From NCBI RefSeq assembly GCF_022524485.1, contig NZ_JAKXMK010000044.1, positions 1 to 50,186 on the forward strand: DNA of 50,186 bases. Reading direction: 5' to 3'. This stretch comes from Pseudonocardia alaniniphila (GTDB taxonomy: Bacteria > Actinomycetota > Actinomycetes > Mycobacteriales > Pseudonocardiaceae). Positions 42,295-50,186 of the stretch are shown here, piece by piece; position 1 is the stretch's first letter, and every line of letters begins with the position of its first letter. The notes under the pieces were generated by a model. It made no database searches, had not been told where the DNA came from, and worked only from the letters and a program-made list of their open reading frames with translations. Made by a program: the position numbers and the translations under genes.

Positions 42295-43264
42295 ACATCA
42301 CTCCCATGTTCACCAGCAGCACGAGGCCTGCCGTCGGCAGTTGCGCCTTGATCGGGCCGTACTTGTCCTTCATCTCCAGCAGGGCGGCGGGAACGAGGTT
42401 GAAGTTCGCCGCCATCGGGGTCGCCAGCGTTCCGCAGAAACCCGAGAGCATCCCGATCGCGAATATCGGAGCCGGCGCGCCACCGAAGGTCTGCACGAGC
42501 ACCGGCCAGCCGACCGCCGCCGTCATGATCGGGAACGCTGCGAAGGCGTTGCCCATGATGACCGTGAATGCGGCCATCCCGATCGCGTAGACGGCGACCG
42601 CCGCGAGGAGCGAACCCTCGGGCAGTACCCAGCCCGCGATCGTGCCGACCGCCTTGCCGACGCCCGCCTGCGTGAAGAGGCTCCCGAGCGTCGAGAGCAT
42701 CTGCGGGAGCAACGCCGCCCAGCCGATCGCCTCCAGCAGGCGGCTGCTCTCGCGCAGCGGAACGCCGAGCGACGGCGGCGCGGCGGGCGACGGGGGCCGC
42801 AGCAGCCGCATCGCCACCACCAGCGCCACGATCGCGCTGATGCCCAGACCGGTCAGCGTGGCGCTGCCCTCGGCGAGCAGCGGCTCGCCCCCGATGCTGA
42901 TCAGCGGGCCGACGAGAGCGATCAGCACCGCCACGATCGGCACGACCAGCGCGGGCACGAAGAGCTTGTTGCCGAAGCGCTCGGCGAGACTCGTGCGCTC
43001 CTCGGGGGTCGTGGTCCCGGCCTTACCCCTCCCGACACGGCCGAACCCGGCGAGCGCCACCATCACGAGCACCACGATGCCCAGCAGCCACGCGGGCGCC
43101 TGGCCGCTCTGCACGAACGTCCCGTAGAAGAAGCTGATGCCCAGGAGCCCCCAGAACGCGGCGCTGCCGAGGCGCCGCGGGTGCTCGGTGTCGCGCAGGA
43201 TGTGGACGGCGATCGCCACGAAGAACGCGCCGATGAGCCAGTAGAGCCATTCAGCTGTCAGCAC
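42278..43264 (-). CDS. DUF979 family membrane protein (putative 5-oxoproline/imino-acid transporter subunit)
   Basis: A 328-residue protein with ~8-9 hydrophobic segments, beginning MLTAEWLYWLIGAFFVAIAVHIL. A conserved central block reads GWAALLPQMLSTLGSLFTQAGVGKAVG and the end has GMLSGFCGTLATPMAANFNLVPAALLEM. DUF979 always pairs with DUF969; current annotation practice calls the pair a candidate 5-oxoproline transporter. 5-Oxoproline resembles proline, so transport of proline-like ring acids fits. Its start overlaps the DUF969 stop by 14 bases. Confidence 0.88.
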   Translation of the reverse strand: MLTAEWLYWLIGAFFVAIAVHILRDTEHPRRLGSAAFWGLLGISFFYGTFVQSGQAPAWLLGIVVLVMVALAGFGRVGRGKAGTTTPEERTSLAERFGNKLFVPALVVPIVAVLIALVGPLISIGGEPLLAEGSATLTGLGISAIVALVVAMRLLRPPSPAAPPSLGVPLRESSRLLEAIGWAALLPQMLSTLGSLFTQAGVGKAVGTIAGWVLPEGSLLAAVAVYAIGMAAFTVIMGNAFAAFPIMTAAVGWPVLVQTFGGAPAPIFAIGMLSGFCGTLATPMAANFNLVPAALLEMKDKYGPIKAQLPTAGLVLLVNMGVMYVVAF

Positions 43265-43958
43265 TGGCCGTCTCCTTCTCCTGAGCCGGCGCAGCGGCCA
43301 TGCGCGTGAGCTTGCGGTCCAGCCACAGCAGTTGCGGGGCGTGGATCAGCAATGCGGCGACGCCGGTCGGGATCGCCCAGAGCGCGAGGTCGATGGGTTC
43401 GAGGGCGAGGCCGTAGGTGGTGTCGACGAAGCTCGTGATCAGCAGGATCGAGCCGATCGCAACGAAGATGTCCTCGCCGAAGAACACGCCGACGGTGTCG
43501 GCAGACGACGCGTAGCCCTTGATCTTGTCTCTCATCCGCAGCGACAGCGGGCCGTACCGCTCCAGCGCCGCCCCTTCGGCCATCGGGTAGATCAGTGGCC
43601 GCACGGTCTGCGCCGGGCCGCCGATGCTGTTGAGCCCAACTGCGGCGGTGACCTGCCGGATGATCATGTACCCGGCGAGGATCCGCCCGGTCGTCATGGC
43701 CTTGAGGCGGGAGATCAACCGCTTCGCCTGCTCCTGGAGCCCGTAGCGCTCGATCAGTCCGATCACCGGCAGCACGATCACGAACGTCGTGACCGATCGG
43801 CTGCCCGCGAAGCCGGTGCCGAAGGCGTTGAGGATCTCGACCGGCCCGATCCGGGCGATCGCAGCGGTGGCGATACCGGCGACGGTGACCACCAGCAGCG
43901 GGTTGATCCGGAGTGCGAACCCGACGACCACGAGTCCCACGCCGATCAGGACGTACAT
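43251..43958 (-). CDS. DUF969 family membrane protein (putative 5-oxoproline/imino-acid transporter subunit)
   Basis: The 235-residue protein has ~6 hydrophobic segments. It starts MYVLIGVGLVVVGFALRINP and contains the conserved ARSVTT-like stretch GSRSVTTFVIVLPVIGLIERYGLQEQA and GLNSIGGPAQTVRPLIYPMAEG. It is the partner of DUF979 and the first gene of the operon. GGGGAAGC precedes ATG 43958, and palindromic site 3 is 27-45 bases upstream. The shared regulator site ties it to the imino-acid catabolic operon. Confidence 0.9.
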   Translation of the reverse strand: MYVLIGVGLVVVGFALRINPLLVVTVAGIATAAIARIGPVEILNAFGTGFAGSRSVTTFVIVLPVIGLIERYGLQEQAKRLISRLKAMTTGRILAGYMIIRQVTAAVGLNSIGGPAQTVRPLIYPMAEGAALERYGPLSLRMRDKIKGYASSADTVGVFFGEDIFVAIGSILLITSFVDTTYGLALEPIDLALWAIPTGVAALLIHAPQLLWLDRKLTRMAAAPAQEKETASADS

Positions 43959-43984
43959 GCTTCCCCGATTCGATCTTCACGAAT

Positions 43985-44003
43985 GTGGCATGTGATATTG
44001 CAC
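43985..44003. promoter_or_regulatory. 19-bp palindromic site 3 (before the DUF969 operon)
   Basis: GTGGCATGTGATATTGCAC, 27 bases upstream of the DUF969 start. It differs from site 1 by three bases (C to T in the core, A to T and T to C in the right flank). Confidence 0.7.
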
Positions 44004-44159
44004 TTTCGTCAGACAGTCCGGCAATAGTCGCCCCGCGGGAGAAACCGGATCGTCACAACGCCCGTCGCCGCCCCTGTGGGCCTCACACCCGGAAGCCCGC
44101 AGGTCGGGCAGTACGCGGGCGGCATCGGCGTCCACGAGAGGTCGACGTCGCCGTCATCT

Positions 44160-44175
44160 GTTCGTTACAACGAAC
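44160..44175. promoter_or_regulatory. Palindrome upstream of the second ABC operon
   Basis: GTTCGTT-AC-AACGAAC: perfect 7-bp arms around two bases, 69 bases before the predicted -35 box at 44244. It is a likely operator for the second transporter operon and is unlike the GntR-type sites. Confidence 0.5.
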
Positions 44176-44243
44176 GCTGGGAGCGGTAGGTGAGGGCCGA
44201 CTGGGCCGTACGTCCCGTCGTGGACCACTATCGGCGCAAGGTG

Positions 44244-44272
44244 TTGACTCTCCGTATCAAGATCCCTAGCCT
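44244..44272 (+). promoter_or_regulatory. Predicted sigma-70-type promoter of the second ABC operon
   Basis: TTGACT (44244-44249), 17 bases, TAGCCT (44267-44272). The -35 box matches consensus at five of six positions with ideal spacing. A message starting at about 44279 would have a leader of ~130 bases before the first permease gene. Confidence 0.6.
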
Positions 44273-44307
44273 CCCGTTCACTTTATCGAACGACGGCGAG
44301 GTCAGAC

Positions 44308-44406
44308 ATGCCATCACAGCCGGACGTGAGACGGGCAGCCGCGAGCAGGCCGGTGCGTCCCGGGACTCCGCACCCGCGCTTCGCGCCCTCCGGTACGACG
44401 GGCTGA
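44308..44406 (+). CDS. Possible 32-residue upstream frame
   Basis: A Pro/Arg-rich frame (starts MPSQPDVRRAAASRP) begins at ATG 44308 seven bases after GAGG and stops three bases before the permease ATG at 44410. It could couple translation to the permease. It has no recognisable homology and may be chance. Confidence 0.3.
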   Translation: MPSQPDVRRAAASRPVRPGTPHPRFAPSGTTG

Positions 44407-44409
44407 CGG

Positions 44410-45363
44410 ATGGGCGTCTTCATCGTGCGGCGCGTGCTCGCCGCCCTGCTCACGCTGTTCATCGCGAGCATCGTCGTGTTCCTGGGAGTGCGCGCGCTGC
44501 CCGGTGACCCGGCGCTGGTGCTCGCCGGGGAGAGCACCGACGAGGCCACGCTGGCGGCGATCCGCGAGCAGTTCGGGCTCGACGACCCCCTGCCCGTGCA
44601 GTACTGGAACTACGTCAGCCAGGCGGTGCAGGGCAATTTCGGGCTCTCCACCCGCGACCGCATCCCGGTGGCCCAGATCATCATCGAGCGGCTGCCCGTC
44701 ACGATCGAGCTGACGGTGCTCGCGGTGATCGTCGGCCTCGCGATCGGCGTGCCTGCCGGGATCGCGTCCGCGGTCCGCCGCGGCGGCCCGGCCGACTACG
44801 CCGCCACGGGACTGGGCCTGTTCGGGCTGTCGGTCCCGCATTTCTGGCTCGGGTTGCTCGCGATCCTGGTCTTCTCGGTGACGCTGCGCTGGCTGCCGGC
44901 GTCCGGGTTCGTGGGAATCGCCGAGGACCCGCTGGAGAACGTGCGGCGGATGGTGCTCCCCGCGGTCGTGCTGGGCACGGGGTTGTCGGCGGTGCTCATG
45001 CGCCAGACGAGATCGGCGTTGCTGGGCCAGCTCTCCGCCGACTACGTGCGCACGGCGCGCTCGAAGGGCGTGTCCCGGCCACGCGAGGTCCGCCACGCCC
45101 TGCGCAACAGCCTCACCACCGTGGTCACCGTGCTCGGCCTGCAGCTCGGTGCGCTGATCAGCGGCGCCGTCGTGACAGAAACGATCTTCGTGATCCCCGG
45201 GTTCGGCAAGTTGATCGTCGACGCCGTACTGGCGCGCAACTACCCGGTGATCCAGGGCGCCGTGCTCGTGACCGTCGCCGGGTACGTGCTGATCAACCTG
45301 CTGGTGGACCTGACCTACGCCTATCTCAACCCGCGACTGCGTCTCACCGGAGCGTCGACATGA
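44410..45363 (+). CDS. Peptide ABC transporter permease (DppB-like), second system
   Basis: The 317-residue permease has about six helices. The start MGVFIVRRVLAALLTLFIASIVVFLGV and LPGDPALVLAG are DppB-like; the EAA loop is YVRTARSKGVSRPREVRHALRNSL. It is related to, but clearly distinct from, the DppB-like protein at 28421. Its stop overlaps the next start (ATGA). No binding-protein gene precedes it, so the operon must borrow one or have it beyond the window. Confidence 0.94.
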   Translation: MGVFIVRRVLAALLTLFIASIVVFLGVRALPGDPALVLAGESTDEATLAAIREQFGLDDPLPVQYWNYVSQAVQGNFGLSTRDRIPVAQIIIERLPVTIELTVLAVIVGLAIGVPAGIASAVRRGGPADYAATGLGLFGLSVPHFWLGLLAILVFSVTLRWLPASGFVGIAEDPLENVRRMVLPAVVLGTGLSAVLMRQTRSALLGQLSADYVRTARSKGVSRPREVRHALRNSLTTVVTVLGLQLGALISGAVVTETIFVIPGFGKLIVDAVLARNYPVIQGAVLVTVAGYVLINLLVDLTYAYLNPRLRLTGAST

Positions 45364-46264
45364 CCGACCCCAGCGGACCGCTCCTTCTCGAGGAGGCCGC
45401 CGACAGCGTGGCACCGCCCCCGGCGGCCACGGCCTCGCGCTGGCAACGCATCCGCCGCCGGTTCCTGCGCCGCAAGCTCGCGATGCTGGGCCTGGTGCTC
45501 GTCACCGCGTTCGTGTTGCTCGCCGTGATCGGGCCCCTGCTCACCGGCGATCCCGAGGAACAGGACTTCTCGACGACGCTCGCCGGGCCGTCCGCCGCGC
45601 ACCTGCTGGGCACCGACGACCTCGGCCGCGACGTGCTGTCCCGCATCGCGCACGGCGCGCAGGTCTCGCTGCTGGCCGGGGTGCTCTCCACCACTCTGGC
45701 CCTGCTCCTCGGCGTGCCGATCGGGTTCCTCGCCGGCTTCTACCGGGGATGGCTCGACCCGGTGATCATGCGGATCAACGACGTGCTGCTGGCCTTCCCG
45801 TTCCTCGTGTTCGCGGTGGGGCTCGCCGCCATCCTCGGGGCGTCGCTGCGCAACGTGGTGATCGCGCTGGCGGTGGCCCAGATCCCCGCGGTGGTGCGAA
45901 TCGCCCGCGGTGAGGCGCTGATGCTGCGCGACCAGGACTTCGTGGCCGGTGCGATCGCCGACGGCGCCCGCGACAGCACGATCCTGGCCCGCTACATCCT
46001 GCCGAACACCATGAACGTGCTGATCGTGCAGGCGACCGTCGCGATCCCGGGCGCGATCATCGGCGAGGCCACGCTGAGCTTCCTCGGCCTCGGTGTGCAA
46101 CCCCCGACCCCGTCGTGGGGAACGATGCTCACCGACGCCCAGCAGTACCTGTCGCAGGCGCCGCAGCTCGCGCTGTTCCCCGGCCTCGCGATCGCGATGG
46201 CCACGCTCGGGTTCAACCTCCTCGGCGACGGACTGCGCGACGTCCTCGACCCGCGGAGCACCCG

Positions 46265-46268
<4 letters not shown>
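45360..46268 (+). CDS. Peptide ABC transporter permease (DppC-like), second system
   Basis: The 302-residue protein has an Arg-rich cytoplasmic N terminus (RWQRIRRRFLRRKLAMLG), then LGTDDLGRDVLSRIAHGAQVSL, the EAA loop around FVAGAIADGARDSTILARYILPN, and the C-terminal NLLGDGLRDVLDPR. It is the DppC partner of the preceding permease. Its stop overlaps the next start as GTGA. Confidence 0.94.
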
Positions 46269-47256
<988 letters not shown>

Positions 47257-47260
<4 letters not shown>

Positions 47261-48270
47261 CCGGCGAGAACCCCGTGCTGGTCGTGCGCGACCTGCACAA
47301 GCACTTCGCCGGCGGGTCACGGCTGCGCGGCGGCCGGCACACCGTGCGTGCCGTCGACGGCGTCGATCTCACGATCGCGCCCGGCGAGGTGCTCGGCCTG
47401 GTGGGCGAGTCGGGCAGCGGCAAGTCGACGGTGGGTCGCTGCATCGCGCGCCTGGAGACGCCGACGTCGGGCACCGTCGAACTGCTGGGCCGCGATGTCT
47501 CGCGGATCAGCCGCCGGGAGATGCGGCCCGTACGGCGTGACGTGCACGTCGTCTTCCAGGACCCCTACTCCTCGCTCAACCCGCGCATGACCGTGGGCCA
47601 GATCGTCGGCGAGCCGCTGCGGCAGCACGGCGAGGGCGAGCGCCGCGACCGGACGCGGCGGGTGGGCGAGATGCTGGAGCGAGTGGGGCTGCGCGAGCAG
47701 ATGCGCACCCGCTACCCCCACGAGCTGTCGGGCGGGCAGCGCCAGCGAGTGGCGCTGGCCAGAGCGCTGGTGCTCGGCCCGCGGCTGCTGGTGGCCGACG
47801 AGCCCGTGTCCGCACTCGACGTCTCGGTGCAGGCCTCGATCCTCAACCTGTTCCTGGACCTGCAGCGCGACCTCGGCTTCTCGTGTCTGTTCATCACCCA
47901 CGACCTGTCGGTCGTCGAGTTCATCAGCGACCGGATCGCGGTGATGTACCTCGGCCGGATCGTGGAGACGGCACGCCGGGAGACGCTGTTCGCCGATCCC
48001 CAGCACCCGTACACGCAAGCGCTGCTGTCCGCGGCGCCCGTGCCCGACCCGGCCGACGTGAGGCGCCGGGAGCGGATCGTCCTCAGCGGCGACCTCCCCA
48101 GCCCGTCCGATCCCCCGTCCGGCTGCCGGTTCCACACCCGCTGCCCGGTCGCGATCGACCGCTGCGCCACCGACAACCCGCCGCTCACGGGCGTCACGGC
48201 ACCGGACCACCCGGTGGCGTGCCACCTCGTGACCGCGGAGTCCGGACGGCCGCGGGTGGCCGCGCCATGA
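47257..48270 (+). CDS. Peptide ABC transporter ATPase (DppF-like), second system
   Basis: A 337-residue ATPase with Walker A GESGSGKSTVGR, signature LSGGQRQRVA, Walker B VADEPVSALDVS, H loop ITHDLS and the C-terminal GCRFHTRCPVA. The GTG at 47257 overlaps the DppD-like stop. Its stop in turn overlaps the ATG of the gamma-glutamyltransferase-family gene, so transporter and enzyme are translated together. Confidence 0.94.
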
Positions 48271-50078
48271 CCGCAACGAACGACCGGAAGCCCGACAAGA
48301 GGAGTCCCGTGTTCACCACCCGTCCCGAAATCACCGGCGACATCGGCATGGTCGCGAGCACCCACTGGCTGGCGTCGTCGGCCGGGATGTCGGTGCTCGA
48401 ACGCGGTGGGAACGCCGCCGACGCCGCTGTGGCGGCCGGGTTCGTCCTGCAGGTCGTCGAACCGCACCTGAACGGGCCGGGCGGCGAGGTGCCCGCGCTG
48501 GTCTGGGACCCGGGCACCGAGGACGTGACGGTCCTGTGCGGTCAGGGCGTCGCGCCGCAGGCGGCGAACGTGGGTGTGTTCGCCGACCTCGGGCTCGACC
48601 TCGTGCCCGGCACGGGGCTGCTCCCGGCCGTGGTCCCGGGCTCCTTCGGCGCCTGGCTGCTGATGCTCGAGCGCTGGGGCACCTGGCCGCTGCGGGACGT
48701 GCTGGAACCCGCCGTGCACTACGCCGAGCACGGCCACCCGATGCTGGAGCGGGTGTCGCACGCGCTCGGCACGGTCGCCGAGATGTTCACCAGCCGCTGG
48801 CCCACGTCGGCCGCCACCTGGCTGCCGGGCGGAGCCGTGCCCGCACCGGACGCCCGGTTCGCCAACCCCGTGCTGGCCCGCACCTACAAGCGGCTGATCG
48901 AGGAGGGTGAGGCTGCGGGCGGGAGCCGCGAGCGGCAGATCGCCGCGGCCCGCGACGCCTGGTACCGCGGGTTCGTCGCCGAGGCCGTCGGCGAGTTCTG
49001 CGCGGACACCGAGGTCGTCGACACGTCGGGGCGCGCGCACTCCGGGCTGCTCACCGCCGACGACCTCGCGCGCTGGGAGCCGACGTTCGAGAAGCCGGTG
49101 ACGCTCGACTACCACGGCTACACGGTGTGCAAGACGGGCCCGTGGGGGCAGGGCCCGGCGCTCCTGCAGCAGCTCGCGCTGCTCGACGAGCTGGATCTGG
49201 CCGCCGCCGAACCTGGCTCGGCCGACTGGGTCCACACGATCGTCGAGACCGCGAAGCTCGCCATGGCCGACCGTGAGGCCTGGTACGGCGACCCGAACCA
49301 CGTCGACGTGCCGCTCGCCGACCTGCTCGATCCCGCCTACGCCGCAACCCGCGCGAAGCTCGTCGGCGCCGACGCGTCGTACGAGCTGCGGCCGGGCTCC
49401 CCCGGGGGACGGACACCCCGGCTGCCCGGCGCCCGCGCGACCGGCGTCGCCGCGGCGGTCGCGGCGGGCGTCGGGGAGCCGACCCTCACCCCGGACGGTG
49501 AGGTGCGCGGCGACACCTGCCACATCGACGTCGTCGACCGGAACGGGATGATGATCTCGGCGACACCGAGCGGCGGCTGGTTCCAGAGCTCGCCGACGAT
49601 CCCCGCGCTGGGGTTCTGCCTGTCGACGCGCGGCCAGATGTTCTGGGCCGAGGACGGGCTGCCGGCCACGATCCGGCCCGGCGCCCGCCCGCGTACCACC
49701 CTCACCCCGTCGTTCGCGCTGCGTGAGGGCAAGCCCTGGCTCGCCTTCGGCACCCCGGGCGGTGACTACCAGGACCAGTGGTCGATCCAGCTGTTCCTGG
49801 CCATCGTGCACGGAGGGATGGGCCTGCAGCAGGCCATCGACTTCCCCATGTTCCACACGGATCACGTCCGCAGCTCCTTCTACCCGAGGGAGGCGGTGCC
49901 GGGCTCGCTCGTCATCGAGGACCGGCACGCACCGGACGTGCTGGCCGATTTGCGCGCCCGCGGCCACGACGTGCAGGAGGTCGACGGCTGGTCGCTGGGA
50001 CGGCTATCCGCCGTGGCCCGCGACGGCGAGTGGCTACGCGCGGCCGCCAACCCGCGCGGCTCCCAGGGCTACGCGGTC
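48267..50078 (+). CDS. Gamma-glutamyltransferase family protein (3' end lost in artefact)
   Basis: About 604 residues are readable; the frame then enters an artificial G/C run. GMVASTHWLASSAGMSVLERGGNAADAAVA at the N terminus and the self-cleavage site GDTCHIDVVD, with nucleophile Thr417, define this Ntn-hydrolase family; downstream SATPSGGWFQSSP and FGTPGGDYQDQW are typical. The site is DTCH rather than the TTH of classical GGT, which marks a separate branch often next to peptide transporters. The last real residues, NPRGSQGYAV, are near the normal C terminus (usually GYAVGR), so very little is missing. It has no signal peptide, so a cytoplasmic role is likely. It is translationally coupled to the transporter. 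Confidence 0.92.

Positions 50079-50186
<108 letters not shown>

Overview
The window is very GC-rich, with short intergenic gaps and many ATGA/GTGA stop-start overlaps. It looks like chromosomal DNA of a high-GC actinomycete. A Pseudonocardia-like member of Pseudonocardiaceae is my best guess, from gene style, a form-I 'red-type' RuBisCO with CbbX, and the family mix. That assignment is inference. The last ~108 bases (from 50079) are a G/C homopolymer artefact at a contig end, not biology.

Layout. (1) 1-2655: right edge of a non-ribosomal peptide cluster: the 3' end of an A-PCP protein, a SyrP/TauD-like Fe(II)/2-oxoglutarate hydroxylase and an SbnB-like 2,3-diaminopropionate enzyme. (2) 2742-8043: mixed housekeeping genes: a DinB-like protein, YggT, an aldo/keto reductase with a TetR regulator (two matching operators), an HD protein, a GlxA-type AraC regulator and a small orphan. 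(3) 8343-12379: Calvin-cycle operon cbbL-cbbS-cbbX with divergent LysR gene cbbR. (4) 12381-22005: a 9.6-kb stretch whose two ends are inverted copies of an IS630-type terminus, each followed by an array of 65-bp repeats. Inside lie more Calvin-cycle genes (class I aldolase, ribulose-phosphate epimerase, phosphoribulokinase), a sulfurtransferase, a GAF sensor kinase/regulator pair, a VOC protein, a membrane protein, and a decayed ligB with an intact ligC. (5) 22071-31490: peptide uptake and hydrolysis: M20 amidohydrolase, divergent double-length Lrp regulator, five-gene dipeptide ABC transporter and a prolidase-like amidohydrolase. (6) 31568-43958: a GntR/FCD regulator, an eight-gene operon that reads as a hydroxyproline (or related imino-acid) catabolic pathway, and a DUF969-DUF979-DUF2891 transport operon. 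(7) 44410-end: a second peptide ABC transporter (B-C-D-F, no binding protein seen) ending in a gamma-glutamyltransferase-family gene.

How it fits together. Regions 5-7 look like one ~28-kb island for importing and dismantling (hydroxy)proline-containing or acylated/gamma-glutamyl peptides and feeding the imino acid through 2-epimerase, D-hydroxyproline dehydrogenase and deaminase steps. The 2-oxoglutarate-semialdehyde dehydrogenase that would finish the route is not in the window. A 19-bp palindrome occurs three times, once before each of the three minus-strand units of region 6. It links the uncharacterised DUF969/979/2891 genes to the imino-acid pathway and gives the GntR protein a concrete candidate regulon.

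The two most unusual things are that 19-bp regulon signature and the interspersed 65-bp repeat arrays, whose spacers are hairpins, sitting beside IS630 ends around the Calvin-cycle segment.
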